DNA of 64,000 bases. Source: Myxococcus eversor. Its GTDB lineage: Bacteria > Myxococcota > Myxococcia > Myxococcales > Myxococcaceae. A program made the position numbers and the translations under genes. The stretch lies in contig NZ_JAAIXY010000007.1 in the NCBI RefSeq assembly GCF_010894455.1, positions 402,934 through 466,933 on the forward strand, given 5' to 3'. Numbering within the stretch: position 1 is the stretch's first letter; each line of letters starts with the position of its first letter. Of the stretch, positions 45,139 to 54,700 are shown piece after piece. The notes beneath the pieces are model-generated. The model searched no databases. It was not told where the DNA came from and saw nothing but the letters and a program-made list of their open reading frames with translations.

Positions 45139-45163
45139 GCCCCCGCCGCCACACGAGCACAAC

Positions 45164-46414
45164 ATGCCCCCCTTCAAGCTCGCACGGGTCCGGTGGCACG
45201 TCGGCCAGACGCTGCTTCCGGAGCATTTCGAGGCCCAGGATGAGTCGCTGGAGGCACAGGTCCGCCTCCATGCCTCGCTGTCTGGCACGCCGGGTTACGG
45301 CGTGGCGGCCATGGCCTGGAGCGAGCCGTTGCTGGCCGGTGGAAGCCTGTCCGTCTCGACGATGACGGCGGTGACCCCGGCTGGCTTCGTGGTGGACGTG
45401 CCCGGCAACGCGGTCCTGCCGCCCTTCTCGCTGGAGGGCACGGGCCGCGCGGAGGCCACCGTCTACCTGCACGTCATGGGGGACACGACGAACGCGCAGA
45501 GCGTGAGGCTGTACGCGGAGGACCCGCCGGTGGTGGAGCGGGTGATGCGTCGGCTTCGCCTCTCCGCGGAGCCGGTCCTGGACGGAGCGAAGGACACGCT
45601 CCCCCTGGCCGTCTTCCGAAGGGACACCGAGGGCGTGTGGCGGCTGGCGGAGGACCTGGTTCCTCCGCTGCTGCTGGTCGGCCCCCACCCGTTCCTCGGG
45701 GCCCTCTTGGAGCGGCTGGAGGCGCTCCTGGAGCAGTCGCGGCTGCAGCTCATCGCCCGGCTCTCCGACAGCTACCTGCGCACGGACCGGCTCAGCAATG
45801 CCCGGCGCGCGCTGTGCGAGGTGCAGCGGCTGCAAGCCCTGTTGGAGGACATGCACCGCCATGTCTCCCCGCACCCGTATGTCTTCTTCGATTCGCTGCG
45901 CCGCCTGTACTTCGAGGCGTGCTGCTATCTTGAGCTGATGCCCGACAAGTCGCTGCCCACCTACCAGCACGAGGCCCCGGGCAAGGGGTTCGGCCGCTGG
46001 GTGGAGCTGCTCACGCGCGCGCTCCAGCCGGAGGCCACCCGCGCCACGCACCGCGCCTTCGATGCGCGCGATGGCCAGTTCATCTTCACCCCGCTGCCGC
46101 CCGAGGTCCGGGAGAGCGGCGAATTGTACCTGCTCGTCCAGCGCCGCCTGGCCGGCGAGCCGCTGCCGATGGACGGCGTGAAGCTGGCGGGGCCCTCGCG
46201 CCTGGCCACGGTGCGCCGCATGGCCCTCAAGGGCATCACCTTCGAGTACGTGGCCCACCCGTCCTTCCCGCACGCGCTGGGCCCGGAGATTGACTGGTAC
46301 AAGCTGGCCCAGGGCGAGGAGTGGCAGTTCGCGCTGCGCGAGGACGGCCTGGCCTTCTACGCCACCCCGGCGCTCCAGGGCGCCCAGGTGTCCCTCTTCT
46401 GGCGCAGGTCCTGA
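45164..46414 (+). CDS. tssK: T6SS baseplate subunit TssK (IglD-like)
   Basis: A 416-residue protein from the ATG at 45164. The start region RVRWHVGQTLLPEHFEAQDE is the TssK signature (W..G..L.P.HFQ.QD). A middle helical bundle (LLERLEALLEQSRLQLIARLSD, LCEVQRLQALLEDMHRHVSPHPY) and a C-terminal receptor-like domain (LYLLVQRRLAGEPLP) follow. TssK links the baseplate to the TssJLM membrane complex. An upstream in-frame stretch within the previous gene is Arg-rich shadow. Confidence 0.88.
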   Translation: MPPFKLARVRWHVGQTLLPEHFEAQDESLEAQVRLHASLSGTPGYGVAAMAWSEPLLAGGSLSVSTMTAVTPAGFVVDVPGNAVLPPFSLEGTGRAEATVYLHVMGDTTNAQSVRLYAEDPPVVERVMRRLRLSAEPVLDGAKDTLPLAVFRRDTEGVWRLAEDLVPPLLLVGPHPFLGALLERLEALLEQSRLQLIARLSDSYLRTDRLSNARRALCEVQRLQALLEDMHRHVSPHPYVFFDSLRRLYFEACCYLELMPDKSLPTYQHEAPGKGFGRWVELLTRALQPEATRATHRAFDARDGQFIFTPLPPEVRESGELYLLVQRRLAGEPLPMDGVKLAGPSRLATVRRMALKGITFEYVAHPSFPHALGPEIDWYKLAQGEEWQFALREDGLAFYATPALQGAQVSLFWRRS

Positions 46415-46415
46415 C

Positions 46416-46814
46416 ATGGGCCGCGCATCGTTCCTGGACAAGTTCGCCGTCCGTGGCGACAGCCGCGCCCCGAGCCGCAAGGGCTCCAATGAGCTGGAGC
46501 ACGTGCTGCGCAACCTGGAGGCCGTGCTGAACACCAAGGCCGGGTATGGATTCTTCCGCCGCGACTTCGGCCTGGGCGAGTACACGGAGAAGTACGGCAC
46601 GCGCGAGCTGGTGGAGTCGCTCACCGGCGAGCTGCGCGACGAGATTGCCCGGTACGAGCCGCGCCTGTCGGACGTGGAGTTGACGCTGCGCGGGCGCGAC
46701 GCGGGGCTGTGGCTGCACTTCGGCCTCACGGGAATCGTGGCCGGCGAGCGCCGCAAGCTGAAGCTGCGCTTCGACACCCTCAGTGCCCATGTGCGCGTGG
46801 AGGAGGAGCCATGA
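46416..46814 (+). CDS. tssE: T6SS baseplate subunit TssE (gp25-like)
   Basis: A 132-residue protein of the GPW/gp25 family: ELEHVLRNLEAVLNTKAGYGFFRRDFGLGEY, then LRDEIARYEPRLSDVELTLRG and LHFGLTGIV. It nucleates sheath assembly at the baseplate. The start is 1 nt after the tssK stop, and its stop overlaps the next gene (ATGA). Confidence 0.88.
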   Translation: MGRASFLDKFAVRGDSRAPSRKGSNELEHVLRNLEAVLNTKAGYGFFRRDFGLGEYTEKYGTRELVESLTGELRDEIARYEPRLSDVELTLRGRDAGLWLHFGLTGIVAGERRKLKLRFDTLSAHVRVEEEP

Positions 46815-48460
46815 AGTCCAGCGGCTTCAACGACAGGCTGGTGGTGTCCGTCACCCTGACGGCGGGTGGCACCGCGCACGCCATCCCCGCGGGCGACGTG
46901 AAGTCCTTCGCGCTGGAGCTGCGGCCCTGGGGCTTCGAGGGCCGCGTGGAGTTCGACCTCGCGGACAACACGTCCGCGGGAGGCCTGGAGACGGACCCGC
47001 TCAAGGCCGCGTTCCTGGAGCAGGACCTGATGGAGGTCCAGCTCGAAATCAAGGGCACGTACACCGATACGGCGAAGCAGCCGGCGCTCACGTCTCTCAA
47101 GGTGAAGGGCCTGGTCTCCGACCGCTCCCTGGTGGAGATGGCCTCCGCGCCCGAGCCCGGCTCGCCCCTGCTCCACCGCCGCTACGGGGTGACGTTCCAG
47201 GACGCCGCGCAGCTTCTCTGGAGCCAGCACTTCCCCTGCATCCTGTACACGCAGAAGTCGATGAAGGACGTGCTGGACGCCCACAAGGGCTCGCACATCA
47301 CCTTCAACTACGACTGGAGCGCGGGCCTGGACACCGCGTGCCCGCAGCTGTTCCTGGGCCTCACGCCGGAGGAGGGCGTCAGCTTCTACGACTTCCTCGT
47401 CTGGTACGTGGACACGCGCAACGGCGTGCTGGCGTACGACTACGCGGCGGCGAAGTACGCGCTGTCCGCGGCCAAGGCGGCGACGGGCACGCCCGTGCAA
47501 CTGGTGGGTCCGGAGATGGACCGGGTGGCGCTGCGCTTCCCCGAGGTGGCGCGCCACGACGTGAATGTGCTCAACGCGGTGGCGGAAGGGCCCGCCACGA
47601 GGCCCATCACCCAGGAGCGCGCCGTCACCGGCATCCGCCAGGACGTGCTCGTGCGCACGCCCATCACCACGGATGTGGACGCGCGGGTGACGCTGGAGAC
47701 CGCCCGGCTCAAGCTTCGCGGCATGGAGGTCGACCTGACGTGGAAGCGCTTCCCCGCCACCGCGCTGACGCCGGGGATGCTGGTGAAGCTGCCCACGACG
47801 CAGGCCTGGGCCGCGGCGGGGCTGGGCGCGGGGCAGACGTTCCGGGTGCGCTCCATCGCGTTGCGAGGGGACGCGCTCGCGTCCTCACCGGACGCGGAGC
47901 ACCTGGCCAAGAACACCGGCTTCGACTTCTCCATGCACACCGTGCTGGAGCCCCAGGCGGAGACCTGGGTGGAGCTGCCCGCGTACGCCCCGCCCACCTG
48001 GCCCCGCTACGTGGAGGGCCTCATCGTCAGCGAAGCGGGCGACGAGCCGCACGAGACGTGGCAGGCGTACACCGACTCGGCCACGTCGCAGGACGGCTAC
48101 AAGGTCAAGATTCCCCTCTGGGCGAATCAAATCGTCACCCTCCCCTTCAACCCGAACCTCCTGCCCGGGCACTTCTACTTCCCGGCCTACAAGGGGGAGC
48201 GGGTGCTGGTGGGGTTGGACTTCCAGAAGGCCTGGCTCAAGCGCTTCCTGGACTGGCGTGACACGGCGCGTATGCCCGCGGACGGCCAGGGCACGCATCT
48301 GCTGGTGGGCAAGACGCCCGAAAACGGCACCTCCATGCGGCACTCCTATGCGGAGGGCAAGCCGGTCTTCCTCTTGCAGAGGACCAACGCCAAGGACACG
48401 GCCCGCATCGAAATCAAGGAGGGGACGCTGACCATCCGGGTGAAGGAAGAGCCCGCGTAG
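46811..48460 (+). CDS. T6SS spike head protein (gp27/gp5-like VgrG head, PdpA-like role)
   Basis: A 549-residue protein laid out like the head part of VgrG. The N-terminal beta domain (LVVSVTLTAGGTAHAIPAGDVKSFALELR) and a gp27-like body (LLHRRYGVTFQDAAQLLWSQHFP, VSFYDFLVWYVDTRNGVLAYD) are followed by an OB-like C-terminal part (WANQIVTLPFNPNLLPGHFYF, VGLDFQKAWLKRFLDW). It ends before any needle, which is encoded separately by the next gene. In Francisella the spike likewise has a separate head (PdpA) and a needle-only VgrG. The match is by architecture; no effector domain is fused. Confidence 0.7.
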   Translation: MKSSGFNDRLVVSVTLTAGGTAHAIPAGDVKSFALELRPWGFEGRVEFDLADNTSAGGLETDPLKAAFLEQDLMEVQLEIKGTYTDTAKQPALTSLKVKGLVSDRSLVEMASAPEPGSPLLHRRYGVTFQDAAQLLWSQHFPCILYTQKSMKDVLDAHKGSHITFNYDWSAGLDTACPQLFLGLTPEEGVSFYDFLVWYVDTRNGVLAYDYAAAKYALSAAKAATGTPVQLVGPEMDRVALRFPEVARHDVNVLNAVAEGPATRPITQERAVTGIRQDVLVRTPITTDVDARVTLETARLKLRGMEVDLTWKRFPATALTPGMLVKLPTTQAWAAAGLGAGQTFRVRSIALRGDALASSPDAEHLAKNTGFDFSMHTVLEPQAETWVELPAYAPPTWPRYVEGLIVSEAGDEPHETWQAYTDSATSQDGYKVKIPLWANQIVTLPFNPNLLPGHFYFPAYKGERVLVGLDFQKAWLKRFLDWRDTARMPADGQGTHLLVGKTPENGTSMRHSYAEGKPVFLLQRTNAKDTARIEIKEGTLTIRVKEEPA

Positions 48461-48486
48461 GCGCGCTTCGGAGGCGTGAAGGAACC

Positions 48487-49089
48487 ATGGGAACGCTGGT
48501 CTGCACCATCGAGCTGGACAAGCAGAAGGGCATCACCGTCACGGTGGACAATGCCGAAGGGCAGATCGTCCAGACGGTGACCATGGACGGCACCAGCATC
48601 ACCCTCAAGGTGGCGGGCCAGACGGACACCAGCACCATCGTCCAGAAGGCGGACAGCATCGTCGTCACCGTCAAGGACTTCAAGGTGGACGCGGAGACCA
48701 TCACCCTCCTGTCCTCCAAGACGTCCGACTGGAAGAGCCAGGACACGTTGACGGTGGAGAGCACGAAGGACATGACCTTCACCTCGTCGGCGAAGCTCAC
48801 GCAGAGCGCCACGCAGGACGCCAGCCTGTCCTCCTCCGCGAAGATCAACGTGGAGGCCACGCAGGCGCTGGCGATGAAGGGCATGACGGCGTCCATGCAG
48901 GCGACCGGCGGCGAGGCCAAGGTGGACGGCCTCACGCTGAAGCTGTCGGGGGCGACGGACGCGTCCATGAGCGGGCTGAACGTGAAGGTGTCGGGCCAGG
49001 CCGCGCTTGACCTGGAAGCCCAGGGCATGGCCAACCTCAAGGCCTCCGGAATCACCAGCGTGTCCGGCGCGCTGGTGAAGCTGGGTTGA
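48487..49089 (+). CDS. needle-only VgrG-like beta-helix protein
   Basis: A 200-residue protein made almost wholly of short beta strands with alternating hydrophobic residues: GITVTVDNAEGQIVQTVTMDG, SITLKVAGQTDTSTIVQKADS, then ISVxG/KVxG-type steps (KVDGLTLKLSGATDASMSGLNVKVSG is one such run in sense, quoted only as position about 158-183). It lacks any head domain. This is the pattern of the gp5C/VgrG triangular beta-helix. Size is close to Francisella VgrG. It lies 26 bp after the head gene and before tssF. Confidence 0.75.
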   Translation: MGTLVCTIELDKQKGITVTVDNAEGQIVQTVTMDGTSITLKVAGQTDTSTIVQKADSIVVTVKDFKVDAETITLLSSKTSDWKSQDTLTVESTKDMTFTSSAKLTQSATQDASLSSSAKINVEATQALAMKGMTASMQATGGEAKVDGLTLKLSGATDASMSGLNVKVSGQAALDLEAQGMANLKASGITSVSGALVKLG

Positions 49090-49102
49090 GGGAGTACACC
49101 CG

Positions 49103-50749
49103 ATGAGCGGCACCAAGGACCGGCTGCACCAGGACTTCCTCGAGGAGATGGCCTCGCTGGAGCGCTTCCGTCAGCGCTTCCACGAGCGCTACCCCGCCGC
49201 CCCGCTGGAGCGCGAGGACCCGGACGTGCGCCGCCTCATCGAGGCGATGGCGTTCTTCTCCGTGCAGACGCGGCAGGCGACGCTGCACAACCTGCGCTCC
49301 ACGTGGCGGCGCCTGTTCGCGGGCTTCTTCGACTTCCTGCTGGAGCCGCTGCCCACGCGCGCCGTCGTCCAGGCGATGCCCGCGGGGAAGATGGGCGAGC
49401 CGGTGCTCCTGCCGCGCGGCACGGAGCTGCGCCTGTCGCCCACCGAGGGAGAGCCCGGCGTCTTCCGGCTTCAGCGCGACTTGCGCGTGCTGCCCGTCAC
49501 CCTGGAGTCCACGCAGGTGCGCCCCCTGGTGCGCGGCGGCCACCGGCTCATCCTCCACTTCGAGTCGCGCCACGAGCGCGCGGACGCGGTGGAGACGTTG
49601 AGCCTGCACGTGCGCCACCTGGACGAGTACCTGCCGTCCCTGGCGGTGTTCCACTCGCTGCGCAAGCACCTGCGCGACGTCAGCGTGGTGTATGGCGAGC
49701 TGGCGGACGAGCACTCCACGGGCGCGAAGTGCGAGGTGTCGTTCGACCGGGAGCCGCCGGCGCCGGATGACTCGGCGACCTTCGCCCACCCGCTCCAGCG
49801 GCTGCGCTCGTTCTTCCTCTTCCCGGAGACGGAGCTGTTCCTCCACGTCGCGGTGCCCCCCACGCGCGGCGCCTGGCGGCGCTTCAGCCTCTGCTTCGAC
49901 CTGGCCCAGGAGTGGACCGTGGGCCGCTCGCTGCGGCCGGACTTCCTGATTCCCTTCGCGGTGCCGGTGGAGAACCTGCGCGCGGAGCCCGCCCAGGTCA
50001 TCACCACGGACGGGACGCGCTCCGAGCACCCCATCCGCAACATGAGCGCGGCGCGGGAGCTGGCGCTGCACTCGGTGACGGGCGTGTACGAGATGACGAA
50101 GTCGGGCCTGGCCCCGCTCAGGCCCGCCCACCTGCCCGGCAAGGGGCCCGGCTACGAGGTGGAGGAGGTCCCCACCCAGCACGGGCCCTCGCCGCACCTG
50201 GTGCTGCGCATGCCGGAGGCCTTCTCCTCGCCCCGCAAGCTGCTGGTGGAGGCGCTGTGGCATCAGCCGCGCTTCGCCTCGGAGGCCCTGGGCCGGCTCA
50301 CCGTGGGCATCCCGGGGCGCCATATCGAAGGCCTGGACTGGCGGCTGGTGGGCCAGCTCCAGCCGGACAAGGAAAGCCCGCTGCGCGATGACCTGACCGC
50401 CCTCACCCAGCTGTTGGCCTGGAAGGCCCAGCCCACGCTGGGGCTGGAGGAGCTGCGCGCGGTGCTGGAGCACCTGGGCACGCCGGGCGAGGGCCCCTTC
50501 CGCCGCGTCCTGCCGCTCCTCCGGGAGCTGAGCGTGTCGCGCGTGCCGGACAGCGCCCGGCAGGGCTCGGGCCTGCGCCACGTGTACGAGGTGGTGCTGG
50601 AGCCCTTCGAGGAAGGCTACGAGCCCCTGGTGGTGTGCTTCCTGACGCGGGTACGGGAATTGCTGGACGTGTGGAACAACGAAGCGACGGTGGAGCTGCG
50701 AGCGACCATCGCCGGAGCCGGTCCCCTCGTCCTTCCGGGAGCCTCCTGA
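49103..50749 (+). CDS. tssF: T6SS baseplate subunit TssF
   Basis: A 548-residue protein. The conserved N-terminus includes DFLEEMASLERFRQRFHERYP and VRRLIEAMAFFSVQTRQATLH, followed by FDFLLEPLPTRAVVQAMPAG, matching TssF (RLIEAFAFLxARxR..., P.PSMxIVQ). FLFPETELFLHVAVPPTRGA and FLIPFAVPVENLRAEPAQVI follow. It forms the baseplate wedge with TssG, TssE and TssK. Start 13 bp after the needle gene, with GAGGGAG upstream. Confidence 0.85.
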   Translation: MSGTKDRLHQDFLEEMASLERFRQRFHERYPAAPLEREDPDVRRLIEAMAFFSVQTRQATLHNLRSTWRRLFAGFFDFLLEPLPTRAVVQAMPAGKMGEPVLLPRGTELRLSPTEGEPGVFRLQRDLRVLPVTLESTQVRPLVRGGHRLILHFESRHERADAVETLSLHVRHLDEYLPSLAVFHSLRKHLRDVSVVYGELADEHSTGAKCEVSFDREPPAPDDSATFAHPLQRLRSFFLFPETELFLHVAVPPTRGAWRRFSLCFDLAQEWTVGRSLRPDFLIPFAVPVENLRAEPAQVITTDGTRSEHPIRNMSAARELALHSVTGVYEMTKSGLAPLRPAHLPGKGPGYEVEEVPTQHGPSPHLVLRMPEAFSSPRKLLVEALWHQPRFASEALGRLTVGIPGRHIEGLDWRLVGQLQPDKESPLRDDLTALTQLLAWKAQPTLGLEELRAVLEHLGTPGEGPFRRVLPLLRELSVSRVPDSARQGSGLRHVYEVVLEPFEEGYEPLVVCFLTRVRELLDVWNNEATVELRATIAGAGPLVLPGAS

Positions 50750-50750
50750 C

Positions 50751-51389
50751 ATGAAGATGTCGCACTGGAAAGCCATCCTCCTGGCCTATCGACACGTGGA
50801 AGAGCTGCTCGAGCGCGAGCTGGGCTCGCCGGGCCTGGACTCCGCGCTGCGCGAGCGGCTGTCCCCGGGCGCCATGGATTCCATGTCGCGCGGCCTGCTC
50901 TTCGAGTTGGAGCAGTTGCGCATCCACCTGGGAGAGGCGCTGCGCTCCGACGACGTGGAGCAGGTGCTCCAGCCCTTCGCCTTCCTCGTGGACGAGAAGG
51001 TGCTCGGCAGGCTGGCGAACGATGACGCGCAGCACTGGCCGCTGTTGCAGCTCAAGGCCTTCGGCGTGGACTCCGGCGGCGACCTCTTCTTCGACCTGGC
51101 CGACGCGGGCCTGCGCAAGCAGGACACGCCGTCCCTGCTCTTCGAGATGCTGCACTTCTGCCTCACCGCGGGCTTCGTGGGCCGGCACGTGGGGCACCCC
51201 GCCCGGCTGCGCGACTACCGCGAGCAGCTGGTGGCCCGCATTCCCCGGCCGGAGGCCGTGGCGCCGGAGGTCACCGCCGAGGACCTGGGCCCCCCGCCCA
51301 CCCTCTACGACTTCCCCTGGCGCTACTATGCCGTGACGATGTCCATCATCGTCGTGGTCCCCGTGCTGCTGTGGCACCTGTCCAACTGA
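50751..51389 (+). CDS. tssL: T6SS membrane-complex protein TssL (DotU)
   Basis: A 212-residue inner-membrane protein. The cytoplasmic DotU domain (VEQVLQPFAFLVDEKVLGRL, WPLLQLKAFGVDSGGDLFFDL, LFEMLHFCLTAGFVGRHVG) is followed by one C-terminal TM helix (YAVTMSIIVVVPVLLWHL) with a very short periplasmic end and no peptidoglycan-binding extension. It works with TssM and TssJ in the envelope complex. The start is 1 nt after the tssF stop. Confidence 0.9.
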   Translation: MKMSHWKAILLAYRHVEELLERELGSPGLDSALRERLSPGAMDSMSRGLLFELEQLRIHLGEALRSDDVEQVLQPFAFLVDEKVLGRLANDDAQHWPLLQLKAFGVDSGGDLFFDLADAGLRKQDTPSLLFEMLHFCLTAGFVGRHVGHPARLRDYREQLVARIPRPEAVAPEVTAEDLGPPPTLYDFPWRYYAVTMSIIVVVPVLLWHLSN

Positions 51390-51399
51390 GGCCCGCCCC

Positions 51400-51711
51400 G
51401 TGAATCCGCCGCCCCCCGCGTCGCGAATGGACGCGAGCGCGTCCCGGAAGGCCATGGCCGAGTTGGTGGAGCGGCTGGAGCAGGTCGTCACCTCGTCCCT
51501 GGGAAGCCTCGCGGAGGGCACCCGCCCCCTGCTGGACGTGCTTCGTGAGGGGGCAAAAGCCCTGGAACCCGGTCCCGGCGGCGCCCGGCTCTCCCCGAAG
51601 GAGCGGGAGGCATGGGGTGTGCAACTGGAGGCGACATTGGAGCGACTGGAGGATGTCCTCGAAGGACTCCAGCTCGCGGCCCGCGCGAAAGCGGGCGGGA
51701 AGAGGGATTGA
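51400..51711 (+). CDS. small helical T6SS-operon protein of unknown function
   Basis: A 103-residue protein with a GTG start 10 bp after tssL (an in-frame ATG at 51427 is possible) and a stop 3 bp before tssM. It is helical and heptad-like (MAELVERLEQVVTSSL, WGVQLEATLERLEDVLEGLQLAARAK), without signal or TM segment. No family was recognised. The tight spacing between tssL and tssM suggests an accessory of the membrane complex. Confidence 0.55.
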   Translation: MNPPPPASRMDASASRKAMAELVERLEQVVTSSLGSLAEGTRPLLDVLREGAKALEPGPGGARLSPKEREAWGVQLEATLERLEDVLEGLQLAARAKAGGKRD

Positions 51712-51714
51712 GTC

Positions 51715-54700
51715 ATGGCGGGCGAGAAGACCCCTGTCGCAACGGCCGCGAGCGCGGCCGCGAACGCGAGTCCAGCGACAGTGGAAGCAGCGAAGCCCTA
51801 TCTGACATGGGTGTTGATAGGGCTGGCGGTGCTGCTCGCCGTGGCCCTCGTCGTGGGCCTGGTGTGGTGGTGGCGCAAGCGGCGCCGCGCCGCGCCGCAG
51901 GTGGAGCCGCGCAGGAAGCTGGACGCGAACGCGCTGGTGCGCATCCGCAAGCAGTTCCTGAGCGCGCTGCCGTGGCGCTACCGCGTGGCGGTGATGGACT
52001 TCCCCACGGTGGTGGTGTTCGGCCCGGCGGGCGCTGGCAAGACGACGCTCATCGACCTGGAGGTGGACTGGCGGAGGCAGGAGCGGCAGTTCATGCCCAG
52101 CTTCACCTCGGACCCGCTGCTCCAGATCTTCCTCGGGCCCGACAAAATCGTGCAGGAGGTGTCCGCGTCCCTGCTGGAGGATGACACCCAGGAGGCGCGC
52201 CGCGCGCTGCGCCGCCTGTGGGAGTCGAGCTTCCGGAGGCAGAAGGGCCGGGTGGCCATCGCGCTCGACGCACGCTGGCTGGCGGAGACGCCGCCGGACG
52301 AAGTGCGCCGGGTCATCCAGTTGATTCGCGGGAAGATCAACCTGCTCTCCGAGGTGTGCAAGGGCTCCGTGGAGACGCGGCTGTGCCTGACGCACATGGA
52401 CGCGATGGTGGGCTTCCCGGACTTCGCCAAGCTCCTGAGAGACCACGGCATCCCGCTGCACTGGGACGTGCCGCCGCCGGGTGAGGAGGCGAAGCTGGCC
52501 GCGGGGCTCCAGCCGATGGAGCAGTACTTCGCGCTCGGCCTCGTGTCGCTGTCGGTGGAGGCCTTCAGCCGGCTGGAGGAGTTCTACGCGCGCGGTGGCG
52601 AGTCCTTCGCGGCGCTCTCGCGCTTCGTCACCGGGCTGTGGGAAGGCGGCACGCTGTCGTACCGCCCGGAGCTGTCGCGGGTATACCTGTCGTCGCCCAT
52701 GCCGGAGGCGCGCTCCACGGGCGTGTTCGCCATCGCCCCGGAGAAGCGGAACATCGAGCTGCGCGCGCGCTACCGGGGCAAGCACCTGAGCCGCTGCGCG
52801 CTGCTGCTCGCGGTGGGCTGTCTGCCCGTCCTCGCGGCCTACGGGAACTTCTACAAGAAGCTCGAAGAAGCCCAGCGGCACATGGCGGACTTCGACGCGA
52901 CGGTGCAGCGGCTGGGGCAGCAGCACCTGACGGCCTCGGGCGAAGTGGTGGTGGACAAGGGCCAGGGCGCGATGCAGTCCATGGACACGCTGCTGGCCGC
53001 GGCGCGCTACTTCCCGCTCTTGAGCCACAGCTTCCTCGACGAGCAGGAGGTGCTCAGGAACCAGCTCGCCAACACCGTCCGGCTGTCGTACCTCAAGCCG
53101 CTCCTGGAGAGCTGCCAGGAGCAGTGCCAGCGCTGCGGCACGCTCATCCCTGGCTGCGCGCCGGCGGAGCTGGTGGGCAACCGCTCGCGCTGGGCGCCGA
53201 CGCACGCGGACGAGCGCTGCGAGCGCGAGACGCTGTGCCGCCCGGAGCAGATGCTGCACCTGCTGGCGGTGACGCGCGCGTCTCGCGGCGACGACATGGG
53301 CCGCTTCGTCCTCTCCGGGCTGAACGTGCAGTACCGCAAGCGCTGGAACTGGGCGTCGGAATCGCTGGCCTTCGTCGGCACGAACGCCTCCGAGAAGGAG
53401 TCCAACTGGATGCAGGCCACCAAGCTGCGCGAGGAGGTGGTGGGCGACTACATCATCTCCAGCGACCAGGCGTGGCGCGCGGGCATGCAGTCGCAGGGAC
53501 AGTTGCCGTGGATGCGCTGGCCCTACGAGTGGCTGACGGAGGAGAGCTACCTGGGTCCGTGGCGGGACCATCTGCAGCGGCTCCAGTTGGTGCTGGGCGC
53601 CAGCGAGCTGGACCTGGAGCAGTGGCGGGTGCTGGCCAGTGAGCGCCAGCGGCTCCAAGTCACGTTGGCCCAGAGTGTCGCGTACACGTCCGCGCGCAAG
53701 ATGCTCGCGCTGTTGGACGCCTCGGGCTCGCCGGAGAGCCAGGCGACCCTCAAGGGAGTGGAGAGCACGCTCGACTCGATTGACTGGCACCGCGAGCACG
53801 AGCCGATGCTGGCCGCGGTGCTGCGGATGGAAGAGGAGATCGACGCGGGCATCAAGGCCGCCGCGGAGATGTCCACCGCGGAGCTGCTGACGCGCACCGG
53901 AGGCCTCTTCGTGCCCACCAACGGCGATTCGCGCCTGGAGGTCCGGGTGCTGCAACAGTCCTTCGAGTTCCGTCCGAAGGAGCTGTCGCGCGTGCTGTTG
54001 GACAAGCTGCTGCGGCAGATGGAGCAGGGCCAGCGGCCCTTCCAACGGCAGACGGTGCGCCTGCCGCCGGGCGCGGTGGCGTCCGCGTCGGAGATGGGGA
54101 TGGGCATGGCCATGGATGACGCGATGGACATGGGCCGCGTGGACGCCCTGCCCTCGCGCCAGGGCTCGGAGTGGCTGACGTTCGAGACGGACATCCGCCC
54201 GCTGGTGGACGAGTTCACCATCCGCATGACGGACTCCAAGCTGTCGCGGGCGGAGGCCGCTCAGCGCCAGGGATACGTGCTGAAGAAGGTCTCCAACTTC
54301 GGGCAGCGCTACCGGCAGGACCTCTTGGTGAAGTACCGCGACTACCGCTTCACCGCGCTGACGACGTCGCTGGCCTCGGAGCTGTCGGCGGTGACGCAGC
54401 CGACGTCGGAGCTGGTGTCGATGCTGCGCGAGGTGGCGACGGGCGCGGGAATCGGCCCCATGGAGGGGCCGTACTACGAGCCGCTGCGCCAGGAGCTGTC
54501 CGCGTTCCGGCCGATTGTGCAGCTCATGACGCCGGACAAGGACGGGCAGACGGCGCAGCTCGCCGCCTATCTGCTGCTGGTGTCGCAGCTGCACACGGAG
54601 GTGTCGGGCTTCAACGCGGCGCCGGTGCTGGGTGAGCGCACCGTCGTCCCCGCCTCGCTGCGCACTGGCGGCGAGGAAGCACCCGCGACCAGCGAGGAGG

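Noticed and set aside
51346..54594. A 1082-codon open frame on the minus strand
   Set aside because: Antisense to tssM with His/Arg/Leu-rich composition and no recognisable motif.
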